Positions 35,994 through 45,485 are shown, counted from the stretch's first letter. The stretch: DNA of 64,000 nucleotides from Parasphingopyxis algicola (GCF_013378075.1 NZ_CP051131.1:3298501-3362500), one strand, 5' to 3'. The notes: generated by a model from the letters alone, not told the origin. A program made the numbers and translations.

Positions 35994-38251
35994 CCCTCGA
36001 CACGTCCGACGCGCCCGGCGGGGCCGCGGGAGAAACGCCCGACGAGGGCGTCAGCGAATTCCTGCGCGACGCGAGCCTGTTCCTCGCGCCCGACAAAACG
36101 ATCATGGAAAATCACGGCATCGAGGAGCGCACCCCGCTCGAGGACCGCTGCATGGCGGCGGAGAGCGATCCGGCGCGGCTCGAGATCGTCCGCGAACGGC
36201 TGCTCGCGGGCGCCAACGAGAGTTTCGACATGCTCGAAAGCATGGGCGCCGCACCGGGCGCGAAATGGGGCGACTGCGTGTCGGCGATCTTCACCGCCAA
36301 GGGCGATCTCAGCCTGGCGAGCACCGGCGGCGTCGTTATCTTCTGCAATCTCGTCCAGTATCCGATCAAGTTCATCAACAAATACTGGACTGGCGAACCG
36401 ACGGTCGGCGTGAAGGAGGGCGACGTCTTCCTCGTCAACGACGCGCGCTACGGCCAGGCGCACAATACCGACCAGTCGATGATGATGCCGGTCTTCTGGG
36501 AGGGCGAACTCGTCGCCTGGGCCGGCGCGACCGTCCATGAAGGCGAGAATGGCGCGATCGAGCCGGGCGGCATGCCCTCCATGGCCGAGCAGATCTGGGA
36601 CGAGGGGCTGAAGATGTCGCCGTTCAAGGTCGCCGAGAATTACACCTTGCGCCGCGACATCGTCACCTTCCTCCAGAATTCGGTGCGCGAGCCCAAGCTC
36701 CAATATTCGGACATGAAGGTGAAGATGTTCACCTGCCGCCGGCTAGAACAGCGGATCCACGAGGCGATCCGCGAATTCGGCGTCGAGGCGGTCGTGTCCT
36801 GCCTGCGTTCGAACCTCGAAGACACCGACACCGAGGTCCGCCGCCGGCTCGAGGAATGGCCCGACGGCACGGTGCGCCACAGCTGGTGGACCGACGGCAC
36901 CCTGCGCGAGAATGCTCTGATCAAGATCAACCTGGCGCTCACCAAGAAGGGCGACACGCTGATCTTCGACTATCGCGGCTCGTCGCCCGAATTCACCAAC
37001 CGGTCCAACAATTCGCTCGACATCACGCTGAAGGGCATGCTGGCCCAGCTGTTCCTGACCTATGTCTGGCCGGACCTGCCGCGCAACCAGGGAGTGCTCA
37101 ACCCGATCGAGTTCGTCTTCGACGAGCGCTCGATCCTGAAACCCGATTTCGGCACGCCGAACGCGCAGAGCATGATGTCGGTCTTCACCTCGTGGAGCGT
37201 CGCCCAGGTCTCGGTGATGAAGTTCCTCTATTCGGTGCCGCGCAAATATACCCGGGTGCTCGCGCCCTGGTTCAACATGATTAACACCTTCCTGTTCGGC
37301 GGCGTCACCCAGCATGGCGAGATGGTCGGCAATGTCTGTGCGGACATCAACGGCATGGGCGGCGGCGCGCTGCCCGACCGCGACGGCCAGCACAGCTGCG
37401 CGCCGATCTTCGCGACGATGGCCGATATCGGCGAGCAGGAATTCATGGAGGAGGAGATGCCCTTCGTGCAGCTCGTCTCCAAGAAGCTGATGAAGGACAA
37501 TCAGGGTTTCGGCCGCCAGCGCGGCGGCATGGGCTATCAGATGATCCTCGCGCTGCGCGACAGTCCGATCTGGGGCTTCATGCTGACCGCGATCGGTTCC
37601 AAATTCCCCAACGTGCCGGGCCTGTTCGGCGGCTATGGCTGCCCCACCTATCCGCTCTCTCGCATTTCGGGCGTCGACGTTTTCGAGAAGATGCAGAGCG
37701 ATCCGGCCAGCTTCCGCTATTCGATCGAGGCGCTGATGAACGAGCGGCCCTTCGAGGACGGCGAATACAGTACGCATCCGATGTTCCTGCCCTATGCGCT
37801 GGCCGAGCGCGGCGAGCTTTACATGATCGCGCAAGGCACGGGCGGCGGCTTCGGTGATCCGCTCGAACGCGATCCCGAAGACGTGATGCGCGATTTCGAG
37901 GAAGAGCTTGTTTCCGACGATGTTGCATGGCGCATCTATCGCGTCGTCTTCGATCCGGAAACGCGGATCGTGGACCGGGAGGCGACCGCCGCCGCGCGCG
38001 ACGATGTGCGCAAGGAGCGGCTCGCCGAAAGCCTCTCCTTCGACGAGTATTGCGCGCAGCATGTCGCCGACGGGCCGCCGGCGGAGCTGCCCTATTTCGG
38101 ATCGTGGGACGATCCGGCGATGGTCTATGCCGGATCGCGCGATCGCTATTTCCCGGCCGGCGCGGTCAATCCGCCGGTGATCATGCAGAATCCGCTCGAG
38201 GCGAAGATCGAGCGGCTCGAAGCCGAACTGGCCCGGGCCGGCAGGGGCTGA
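35990..38251 (+). CDS. HyuB-type subunit, ketone carboxylase ApcD/AcxB-like
   Basis: The 753-residue protein belongs to the hydantoinase-B family. Landmarks are FLVNDARYGQAHNTDQSMMMPVFW (metal and substrate region), WAGATVHEGENGAIEPGG, DTLIFDYRGSSPEFTNRSNN and, near the end, GELYMIAQGTGGGFGDPLERDPE. HyuB-type subunits hold the carboxylation site in acetone/acetophenone carboxylases. The ATG overlaps the upstream stop by four bases (ATGA), so the N-terminus MTLDTSDAPGG is preferred to the longer arginine-rich open frame. With the two HyuA proteins and the zinc protein it makes a complete predicted core enzyme. Confidence 0.9.
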   Translation: MTLDTSDAPGGAAGETPDEGVSEFLRDASLFLAPDKTIMENHGIEERTPLEDRCMAAESDPARLEIVRERLLAGANESFDMLESMGAAPGAKWGDCVSAIFTAKGDLSLASTGGVVIFCNLVQYPIKFINKYWTGEPTVGVKEGDVFLVNDARYGQAHNTDQSMMMPVFWEGELVAWAGATVHEGENGAIEPGGMPSMAEQIWDEGLKMSPFKVAENYTLRRDIVTFLQNSVREPKLQYSDMKVKMFTCRRLEQRIHEAIREFGVEAVVSCLRSNLEDTDTEVRRRLEEWPDGTVRHSWWTDGTLRENALIKINLALTKKGDTLIFDYRGSSPEFTNRSNNSLDITLKGMLAQLFLTYVWPDLPRNQGVLNPIEFVFDERSILKPDFGTPNAQSMMSVFTSWSVAQVSVMKFLYSVPRKYTRVLAPWFNMINTFLFGGVTQHGEMVGNVCADINGMGGGALPDRDGQHSCAPIFATMADIGEQEFMEEEMPFVQLVSKKLMKDNQGFGRQRGGMGYQMILALRDSPIWGFMLTAIGSKFPNVPGLFGGYGCPTYPLSRISGVDVFEKMQSDPASFRYSIEALMNERPFEDGEYSTHPMFLPYALAERGELYMIAQGTGGGFGDPLERDPEDVMRDFEEELVSDDVAWRIYRVVFDPETRIVDREATAAARDDVRKERLAESLSFDEYCAQHVADGPPAELPYFGSWDDPAMVYAGSRDRYFPAGAVNPPVIMQNPLEAKIERLEAELARAGRG

Positions 38252-38253
38252 CG

Positions 38254-38991
38254 ATGGGGCGGACGCTCTGGATCGAGGCCCATGGCTACGCGACCGCGCT
38301 CCTGCAGGGCGGCGAAGAGCCGTGGAGCGCGCCAGGCGAGATCGGGCGGCTCTGCGCCGAGGCGGCGGAATTGCTCGATGCCGACCGGTTGCTGCTGCCG
38401 CTCGCGCCGCTGCTCGACCGGTTCGCGCCGCCCGGTGGCGACGCTCCGGAAGACCGGGCCGAACGCCTCGACGATGCGGTGGCCGACGGTGCCTTGCTCG
38501 CGGCGCTGACGGATGCGCTGGCTTCGCTGGACGGTGCCGCGATGCTGGACAGGATCGTCCCGGTTCTGCCCGGCCCCGCAGCGGCTATCGGCGGGAAGGA
38601 TGACGAAGATGCGCTCGACACCGCCGCGATGGCGCTCGGCGATATCCTGCGCACGCTGGGCGAGTATCGGCTGGCGGCGGTGGCGATCGCGGAAGCCGAC
38701 GCGGCCGGCCTGGCGGCGGCGAATCCGCTGTTTCGCATCGCCGACCATCTGGGCTGCGCGATGGCGGTGCTCGGCCAGGCCGACCATCCGCACGCCGAAT
38801 TCTGCTTCCCCGAACCCCGCGACGCCATCTCGCCGGTCGGCAAGGGCGATTGCCAGACGATCGGTGCCCGGGCGCTGGTCCGGGCCGATATCGCGCGCGC
38901 CGAGGCCGCACAGCTTCAGATCGCGATCGGCGCCGATATGGGTCCCGAAATCGTCCTGGAATGCCTGGCGGCGTTAAGGGCCGGCGAATGA
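38254..38991 (+). CDS. Small accessory subunit in ketone carboxylase operon (ApcE position)
   Basis: The 245-residue protein begins MGRTLWIEAHGYATALLQGGEEPW and is mainly alanine-rich helix, with DTAAMALGDILRTLGEYRLAAVAIAEAD and a C-terminal QLQIAIGADMGPEIVLECLAALRAGE. No catalytic motif is recognised. It occupies the fifth place, as ApcE (a separate acidic subunit of acetophenone carboxylase) does, and this position is the main evidence for its role; homology was not tested. It starts two bases after the HyuB stop and overlaps the CoA ligase by four bases. Confidence 0.7.
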   Translation: MGRTLWIEAHGYATALLQGGEEPWSAPGEIGRLCAEAAELLDADRLLLPLAPLLDRFAPPGGDAPEDRAERLDDAVADGALLAALTDALASLDGAAMLDRIVPVLPGPAAAIGGKDDEDALDTAAMALGDILRTLGEYRLAAVAIAEADAAGLAAANPLFRIADHLGCAMAVLGQADHPHAEFCFPEPRDAISPVGKGDCQTIGARALVRADIARAEAAQLQIAIGADMGPEIVLECLAALRAGE

Positions 38992-40562
38992 ACGAGACGC
39001 TGCTGTTCCACGACATGTTCGATTTTCTGGCCCGCAGTCGGCCGGACCAGCTGTGCATCGACGACGGGACGCGCGTCTTGCGTTTCGGCGAGGCGGCGGA
39101 CGAGGTGAACCGGATCGCCAATGGCCTTCTCGCCCTGGATTTGGGCAAGGGAGACCGGTTCGGCTATCTGTCGCAGAACTGCGCCGATATGTGGCTGATG
39201 TATCTGGCCGCGGCGCGGACCGGCGCGGTTCCCGTGCCGCTCAACTATCGTCTCGCGCCCGCCGAATGGCGCTATATCCTCACCGATGCCGAGGCCAAGG
39301 CGCTGTTCATCGGCAGCGGTTACGACGCGGCGATCGCCTCGATCGCCGATGAGCTGCCCGGCATCTCGCACTATCTCTCGTTCGACGCGAGCTGGGATCG
39401 GGCGCGTGGCTGTCGGGACTGGCTGGCCGAACAGTCGGCCGCGCCCGTCACTTGCGAAATCGCGTCAGACGATATCTTCTACCAGATGTATACGAGCGGC
39501 ACGACCGGACTGCCCAAGGGCGTGATAGTCACCCATGCCAATTATGCCGCCAATCTCGCCCAGGCCGCGAACATGATCACCCGGCTGCCCGATGCCGGCG
39601 ACACGGCCCTTGTCGTCACGCCGCTCTATCATGCGGCCGCGGTCTGGATCGCGGCGCTGTGCACGGCGCGCGGCATGGCGATCATCCTCAAGACGGAATT
39701 CGATCCGGCCGATGTCGTCGACACGCTCGATCGCGAGCGCGTCGCCTTCACTTTCCTCGTGCCGGCGATGATCCAGGCCTGTTTGACGCAGGTTCCGGAT
39801 ATTGCGGAGCGCGACTGGTCGGCGCTGAAACTGCTGATGTACGGGGCCTCGCCGATCGCCGAGGACGTGTTGCGGCGGACGGTCGGCCTGTTCGGCTGCG
39901 ACGTCTACCAGGCCTATGGCCTGACCGAGACCACCGCGATCCTGACCCTGCTGGGCGCCGACGAGCATCGCCGGGCGCTGTCCGGGGAAGCACATCTGCT
40001 GCTTGCCGCTGGCCGGCCGTTGCCAGGCACCGATTTGCGGATAGCCGACGAAGACGATGCGCCGCTCGGCGAAGGGCGGATCGGCCAGATACTGGCCCGC
40101 GGGCCGCAGATCGTGCCCGGATACTGGAAGCTCGACGAGGCGACCGCCGGTTTCCGCGAGGGCGGCTGGGCGCATACCGGCGATGCCGGCGAAGTCGACG
40201 CCGAGGGCTATCTCTATATCCGCGACCGGATCAAGGACATGGTCGTCAGCGGCGGCGAGAATATCTATCCGCGCGAAGTGGAGAATGTGCTGTTCGACCA
40301 TCCCCGGATCGTCGATGCCGCCGTGATCGGCGTGCCGGATCAAAAATATGGCGAGGCGCTGCTCGCGCTGGTCGTCACGGACGACGGTGCGGACATCGAT
40401 GCCGACGAGGTCATCGCCTTCTGCCGCACGCGGCTCGGCGGTTACAAGGTGCCGCGGCGCATCGAGCGGACGGATGCGCTGCCGCGCAACGCCAGCGGCA
40501 AGGTTCTCAAGACGGAATTGCGCAAACCCTATTGGGAGAAAGCCGGACGGTCGGTGGGATAG
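38988..40562 (+). CDS. Acyl-CoA ligase in ketone carboxylase operon (benzoylacetate-CoA-ligase-like position)
   Basis: This 524-residue ANL ligase has the phosphate loop YTSGTTGLPKGVIVTHANY (about 165-183), the YGLTETTAI motif, HTGDAGEVDAEGYLYIRDRIKDMV at the hinge and the catalytic lysine in RNASGKVLKTELRK. Its ATG overlaps the previous stop (ATGA). In Aromatoleum, acetophenone carboxylase is followed by Bal, which makes benzoylacetyl-CoA; the present gene fits that place. The product would be a 3-oxoacyl-CoA, the substrate of the thiolase at 27444-28637. The exact acid is not decidable from sequence. Confidence 0.88.
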   Translation: MNETLLFHDMFDFLARSRPDQLCIDDGTRVLRFGEAADEVNRIANGLLALDLGKGDRFGYLSQNCADMWLMYLAAARTGAVPVPLNYRLAPAEWRYILTDAEAKALFIGSGYDAAIASIADELPGISHYLSFDASWDRARGCRDWLAEQSAAPVTCEIASDDIFYQMYTSGTTGLPKGVIVTHANYAANLAQAANMITRLPDAGDTALVVTPLYHAAAVWIAALCTARGMAIILKTEFDPADVVDTLDRERVAFTFLVPAMIQACLTQVPDIAERDWSALKLLMYGASPIAEDVLRRTVGLFGCDVYQAYGLTETTAILTLLGADEHRRALSGEAHLLLAAGRPLPGTDLRIADEDDAPLGEGRIGQILARGPQIVPGYWKLDEATAGFREGGWAHTGDAGEVDAEGYLYIRDRIKDMVVSGGENIYPREVENVLFDHPRIVDAAVIGVPDQKYGEALLALVVTDDGADIDADEVIAFCRTRLGGYKVPRRIERTDALPRNASGKVLKTELRKPYWEKAGRSVG

Positions 40563-40572
40563 TCGACGCCAG

Positions 40573-40590
40573 CCCACCCATCCGGGCGGG
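40573..40590. promoter_or_regulatory. CCCACCC-ATCC-GGGCGGG inverted repeat upstream of the module C receptor
   Basis: Six of seven arm positions are complementary. The arms repeat the half sites of the perfect palindrome at 31447-31460, here opened by four bases. It begins 11 bases after the CoA ligase stop and about 95 bases before the receptor start, close to the 90-base offset seen at the carboxylase operon. A shared activator site for the MalT-like regulator is the suggested role. Confidence 0.5.
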
Positions 40591-40685
40591 GCGAATTGGC
40601 CCTGCCTCCACAATCACGACACATGGCGTCGTCTATCTGACGCCGCGACAGAGCCCGAAAACGGGACGGACATTGGGAGGGAAGA

Positions 40686-42968
40686 ATGACGATCACGCGG
40701 GGAGCATTATTGGCTGGAATCGCGGCGATGGCGATACCGGCGGCGGTTCACGCGCAGACGGACGGCGCTTCGCCGGACGCCGAACCTTCGGTTCTGGCGT
40801 CGCCGGCCGAAGAGACCACAGGCTTTCGCCCCATCATCGTGACCGCCCAGCGGCGCGAGGAATCGCTGCAGGATGTCCCGCTTGCGATCAGCGCGTTCGA
40901 TTCCGAGCGAATAGCGGAAAGCGGTTTCAACGATGTCGAGGACCTGTCCTCGACCGTCCCGAACCTCAATATCAGCGCGCTCTGGGGCACCTCCAATCCC
41001 AAGATCTTTATGCGCGGCATCGGCAACAACAACTTCAACCAGACGGCCGAGAGCAAGGTTGCCGTCTATCTCGATCAGGTCTATCTTTCGGCCCCGTCGG
41101 GTCAGCTTTTCCAGATGTACGATCTCGACCGGATCGAGGTCCTGCGCGGACCGCAGGGAACGCTCTACGGCAAGAACGCGACCGGCGGCGCGATTTCGGT
41201 CTATTCGCGCCTGCCGGACGGCGATCTCGAAGGCTATGTCCGCGCCGGCTACGGCAATTACGACGCGTTCGACGTCGAGGGCGCAGTTTCGGTGCCGCTC
41301 GGCGACACGCTGTCGGCGCGCTTCGCCGGCACCTATCAGCGCCGCGACGGCTATCTGACCGATCTCGGCACCGGCCGGCAGGTCAACGATGTCGATCAAT
41401 GGGCGGCGCGGGCGATCTTCCGCTGGCAGCCGACGAGCGACATCGACATCCGGCTCAACATCCATGGCGGCGGATCGGACTCGACACACAACAACAGCGC
41501 GCATCGCGGCATCTTCGATCCGGTCCAGCTGGCGGGCGGCGCGTTCGTCAAACTGCCGTCGAGCGCGATCATCGCCGGGCAGGGCGTCGATCTTCTCGGC
41601 TATCAGGATCCCAACCCCGATCCCTATGTGAACACTTATGAACGCGGCACCTTTGCCGATATCGATCTGATCGGCGTGTCGCTGGTTGGCGATTTCACCT
41701 TCGGACGCGGGTTCACGCTGACCTCGGTGACCGGCTTCGAACGGTCCGAACGCCATGTGTTGCAGGAAGGCAACGGCGCGCCGAGCACGATCTTCACGAT
41801 CGATTGGGGGCCGTCCGAGTTCGAGACGATCTCGCAGGAGCTGCGCCTGAGCTCGCCGGCGGAGGACCGGTTCAGCTGGCTGATCGGCGTGTTCGCCTAT
41901 CACGAGCGGGGCGAGGTCAACAATTTCTACAATCTCGCCGATGTCAGTTTCGCGCTGGGCGGGCTCGAGGCGTTCGACCAGTTCTACGTCCAGGAAACCG
42001 ACACCTATGCGGCCTTCGCCCAGGCCGAGTTCGACATCACCGAGCGGCTGAGCCTGACGATCGGCGGCCGGATCAACTATGAGGAGCGGAATCTCGATCA
42101 TCGGAGCTTCGGCACGGATGCCAATCGCATGTCGCTGCTCCCCGGACCGCTGTTCGACATCGCGCTCGAGGAAGGCTGGACCGAATGGTCGGGCCGCGCC
42201 GCGCTCAGCTACGAGTTCACCGAAGACGTCATGGCCTTTGTCAGCGTCAACCGCGGCTTTACCAGCGGCGGCTTCAATACCGGCGCCTTCAACGACCCGG
42301 TCGGCGCGCTCGAAATCTACGATCCGGAGATCGTGGTCAGCTACGAGGCGGGGCTGCGCACGACCCTGCTCGACCGGCGGGTGCAGTTCAACGCGACGGC
42401 GTTCCTCTACGATTACAGCGATCTCCAGGTGTTCACCTTCACCGCCGGCGGGCTGCAATTCATCGAGAACGCGTCGGACGCCCGGATTTCGGGGCTCGAA
42501 TTCGAACTCCAGGCGCTGGTGACCGACAATTTCGAGGTCGGCGGCAGTCTCGGCCTGCTCGACAGCGAATATCGCAACTTCACGCGGCAGGTCGGCGGGG
42601 TCGTCGAGGATCTGAGCGGCAACCGGCTGACCGGAGCCCCGAACACGCAGTTCAACCTCTACGGCCGCTATACCGTCCCGACCGATATCGGCGATTTCAC
42701 CCTGCGCGGCGATTTCACCTATACCGGCAACCGTTTCTACGACGAGCGGCAGCTGCGCGAGTTGAGCAGCGAGGGCGCGACGACCAATCTCGATATGCGG
42801 TTCAGCTGGACGAGCATCGACGAGCGGGTCGAACTGGCCGTCTGGGCGAAGAACCTGACCGACGAGGTCAATATCATCGATGTCGTCGAGGTCGGCCTCT
42901 TCGGATACCAGAATGTCTGGTACAACACGCCGCGGACCTACGGACTCACGTTGGGATACCGCTTCTAG
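40686..42968 (+). CDS. TonB-dependent outer-membrane receptor (module C)
   Basis: The 760-residue protein has a signal peptide (MTITRGALLAGIAAMAIPAAVHAQ), a plug starting PIIVTAQRREESLQDVPLAISAF with IEVLRGPQGTLYGKNATGGAISVYSRLP, and a barrel ending RTYGLTLGYRF. It is the last gene of module C, 123 bases after the CoA ligase and behind its own candidate operator. It would take up the ketone or its precursor. The long antisense open frame over this gene is a consequence of GC-rich codon use. Confidence 0.94.
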   Translation: MTITRGALLAGIAAMAIPAAVHAQTDGASPDAEPSVLASPAEETTGFRPIIVTAQRREESLQDVPLAISAFDSERIAESGFNDVEDLSSTVPNLNISALWGTSNPKIFMRGIGNNNFNQTAESKVAVYLDQVYLSAPSGQLFQMYDLDRIEVLRGPQGTLYGKNATGGAISVYSRLPDGDLEGYVRAGYGNYDAFDVEGAVSVPLGDTLSARFAGTYQRRDGYLTDLGTGRQVNDVDQWAARAIFRWQPTSDIDIRLNIHGGGSDSTHNNSAHRGIFDPVQLAGGAFVKLPSSAIIAGQGVDLLGYQDPNPDPYVNTYERGTFADIDLIGVSLVGDFTFGRGFTLTSVTGFERSERHVLQEGNGAPSTIFTIDWGPSEFETISQELRLSSPAEDRFSWLIGVFAYHERGEVNNFYNLADVSFALGGLEAFDQFYVQETDTYAAFAQAEFDITERLSLTIGGRINYEERNLDHRSFGTDANRMSLLPGPLFDIALEEGWTEWSGRAALSYEFTEDVMAFVSVNRGFTSGGFNTGAFNDPVGALEIYDPEIVVSYEAGLRTTLLDRRVQFNATAFLYDYSDLQVFTFTAGGLQFIENASDARISGLEFELQALVTDNFEVGGSLGLLDSEYRNFTRQVGGVVEDLSGNRLTGAPNTQFNLYGRYTVPTDIGDFTLRGDFTYTGNRFYDERQLRELSSEGATTNLDMRFSWTSIDERVELAVWAKNLTDEVNIIDVVEVGLFGYQNVWYNTPRTYGLTLGYRF

Positions 42969-43052
42969 CATCCATCGTCGGCGGCAAAGACGCGATCTAA
43001 GTATTTCCCCAGCTTCGAATTTCAGGGCCCCAACCAGAGCGAATTGTTTTTC

Positions 43053-43147
43053 GTGGTATTTCTTGTGGTGCCCCGCAAGAAATCCCGGAGGAAGATTTTT
43101 TAAAATCAAATATTTACCGTCTGTGTTCGAATCCCACCTCTCCGCCA
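43053..43147 (+). repeat. tRNA-Ser 3'-end fragment with boxes, copy 4 (divergent form)
   Basis: GTGGTAT and GTGGTGC boxes, 12 bases apart, start at 43053, and the tRNA part GTTCGAATCCCACCTCTCCGCCA-like end stops at 43147, again 94 bases. This fragment is one C shorter in the CCACCTC run than the others, yet it keeps the best T-arm (GTTCGAATCC). The upstream AAGAAAAAGTTCGAC box is missing. An AT-rich TTAAAATCAAATATTTA block lies before, not after, the tRNA part. It may stem from a different serine tRNA or a related but different element. It separates modules C and D within the 287-base gap 42969-43255. Confidence 0.6.
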
Positions 43148-43255
43148 GTAGCTTACTTCTGCCCAATTCACACAGTTGCTTGCGGCCCGTTCGAACGCTG
43201 GTCGCACACGCGCCAGTTAGGCGTTGCATAAGGGCTATGAACTGTCTGCCAGGCG

Positions 43256-45205
43256 TCAGGCAGGCTTCTTCCTCTCGGTCCCGCGGGGGTCGCAACCGAA
43301 AGTCAAATGCTGCGGATCGGCTTCCCGCGTCATCCGCCAGAAGGCGTCATTTCGCCACGGCGTGATGGCGATGACACGGCCACGGGAATTGCGGTACCAG
43401 TTTCCCGTCCCCGGATGGGTCCAGACCAGCCGTTCGTGTGCCGCGTCGATCTTGCCTCTGTATTCCTCATATACCGGCTCGCGGACTTCGACGGTTTCGG
43501 CGCTCCGTTCGACAAGCTTCTCGATAATCCGCCCGGAATAATGCACCTGATTCTCGATATTGCGGATCATGCTGCCGCCATGCCCCGATCCGACGTTTGG
43601 GCCCAACAGGACGAAGAAATTCGGGAAGCCGGGTACGAGCGTTCCCAGATAGGCAGCAGCATCGTCATTGTCCCAGAAATCGCGCAGTACCCGTCCGTCG
43701 CGGCCGATCACGTCATAGGAACCAAGTACCTGGGTCGTCTGATAGCCTGTCGCCAGGATGATGACGTCGGCTTCCACCGCGTCTCCTGAACCGGAAGCCA
43801 GCGTGTTGCCGTCCACGTTCGCGAGCCGGTCCGGCACCAGCGTGACGTTGGGCTTCCGCAACGTCCGATACCAGCCATTGTCGAGCAGCATCCGTTTTGC
43901 AAAGGGCGGATAGGTCGGAAGGACGTGCGGCAGCAAATCCTGCCGATCATCCAACTGCTCGCGAACATAGTGAGTGAAATGTTCGCGATGCCCATCGTTG
44001 ATCGCGTTAACGGCGCGGTCGGGTTCCGGCCAGTCGGGATCCCGATGCAAAGTGCCGAGGACACGATCGTTGAACGTCCATGACAGCCGCTGTTCGAACC
44101 AGGCCCTGTACAGCGGCACCGCCTGCATCAGGTACCGGACCCCGTCGGGCACCTCCTTGCGAAACTGCGGAAAGGGTGCGGCCCACTGCTTGGAACGTGC
44201 GAAGATCGTCAGTTCCGAAACGGTGTCCGCTATGGCCGGAACCACCTGCATTGCCGACGCGCCGTTACCAATCACCGCGACGCGCTTGCCGGCAAGGTCG
44301 AGATCGGCGGGCCATTGGCAGGTGTGGACGACCCGGCCGGCAAATGTTTCGAGACCGGGAATCTCGGGCATGTTCGGTGTATTGAGAATGCCGACCGCGC
44401 TGAAGAGGATATCGGCACGGTGGATGTGTTCATTGCCGTCGCGATCGGCGACGGTGACCTTCCATTTTGGTTCGTCGGCGAGCCATTCGGCTTTCCGCAC
44501 GGTCGTTCCGAAATCCGTATGGTCGTGGAGACCATATTCTCCAGCCGTATCTAAAAGATAGTCCTTGATCTCGTCGCGGAGCGGGAAATATTTGGACCAG
44601 TCATTGGGGCGGAACGAAAAGGTATAGGTGAGGTTCGGTGTGTCGACGCCGCAGCCCGGATAGCGGTTTTCCCACCAGGTTCCGCCAAACTCTTCGTTCT
44701 TTTCCAGAATGCGGAAGTCGACACCCATTTTCTGCATCTGGATGGCTGCACAAATTCCGGAAATGCCCCCACCGATAATGACCGCTTCTCGCTTGCGCTT
44801 GACCTTGGCCGGCGCGTGCGCAGGATCGAGCTGCATGCCCGCGGCAATGATGTCTCCATATTCCGCCGGAACCGCTTCGCCCATCGCAACGGCCAGCATT
44901 TCCGCCAGTTCCGCATTGTCCGGCCGGGGAAGCCGAAGCGGACGACCCTTGAGCCATTGCGCAATCGCTTCGAACGCCGCGTCGCGGATCTCGTGCTGGA
45001 TCGACGGCTCCAGACCAGCTGTGTCATTGTCGTCAAGGCCGCGGCCGCGATGCGGCGTATAGGGCGCGTCGAGCCATTTGCGTTCGCCGGTCATCTGGAC
45101 GAGGCACATGAGTAGGGTAGGAATATTGGCCTGCTCGACGCCGCTGCGCAACCTGTCCCAGTCAATGTCTGCCCGCTCCACAGGCCGCTGTTCGATGTCA
45201 CTCAT
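43256..45205 (-). CDS. Baeyer-Villiger monooxygenase, 4-hydroxyacetophenone-monooxygenase-like
   Basis: The 649-residue flavoprotein has two dinucleotide folds (GGGISG at 145-150 and VIGNGASA at about 311-318) and the diagnostic BVMO fingerprint FAGRVVHTCQW at 288-298. The N-terminal extension of about 135 residues before the first fold is typical of the 4-hydroxyacetophenone monooxygenase group and absent from cyclohexanone-type enzymes. It uses NADPH and oxygen to insert an oxygen next to a ketone carbonyl, giving an ester. It is divergent from the decayed CaiB-family gene, with a regulatory palindrome between them. Confidence 0.92.
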   Translation of the reverse strand: MSDIEQRPVERADIDWDRLRSGVEQANIPTLLMCLVQMTGERKWLDAPYTPHRGRGLDDNDTAGLEPSIQHEIRDAAFEAIAQWLKGRPLRLPRPDNAELAEMLAVAMGEAVPAEYGDIIAAGMQLDPAHAPAKVKRKREAVIIGGGISGICAAIQMQKMGVDFRILEKNEEFGGTWWENRYPGCGVDTPNLTYTFSFRPNDWSKYFPLRDEIKDYLLDTAGEYGLHDHTDFGTTVRKAEWLADEPKWKVTVADRDGNEHIHRADILFSAVGILNTPNMPEIPGLETFAGRVVHTCQWPADLDLAGKRVAVIGNGASAMQVVPAIADTVSELTIFARSKQWAAPFPQFRKEVPDGVRYLMQAVPLYRAWFEQRLSWTFNDRVLGTLHRDPDWPEPDRAVNAINDGHREHFTHYVREQLDDRQDLLPHVLPTYPPFAKRMLLDNGWYRTLRKPNVTLVPDRLANVDGNTLASGSGDAVEADVIILATGYQTTQVLGSYDVIGRDGRVLRDFWDNDDAAAYLGTLVPGFPNFFVLLGPNVGSGHGGSMIRNIENQVHYSGRIIEKLVERSAETVEVREPVYEEYRGKIDAAHERLVWTHPGTGNWYRNSRGRVIAITPWRNDAFWRMTREADPQHLTFGCDPRGTERKKPA

Positions 45206-45364
45206 GTCTTGTCGGTCTCCTTAGCGGGCGACGGGAGCGCCTTGCGGCTGGCCCGGTGATGGCTAAGTCGGGGTCGGGAAGCATGAACCTTCGGTAAAAG
45301 TCGCACTTTACCTCGCCTCTCCGACCTTGGCCTTTTCTCGGATCGATACTGACATAGCTTGAAG

Positions 45365-45378
45365 ATACTTGCCAGTAT
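45365..45378. promoter_or_regulatory. ATACT-N4-AGTAT palindrome, module D site 1
   Basis: ATACT-TGCC-AGTAT is a perfect inverted repeat in the divergent 280-base gap between the BVMO gene and the CaiB-family pseudogene. Three further copies with the same four-base spacer precede other module D units (46741-46754, 50416-50429, 60678-60691). The TetR-family protein encoded at 47995-48753 is the likeliest binder. Confidence 0.6.
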
Positions 45379-45485
45379 AATTTTCGTCTTTTAGGAAAGT
45401 TAGGCTCTAGACAAGGTGAAACCGACCGGAAAGGGATGCTGTCGTCGCCTATTGTCGGTCGGAGCTACGAAGGAAAGGAGGCGAT

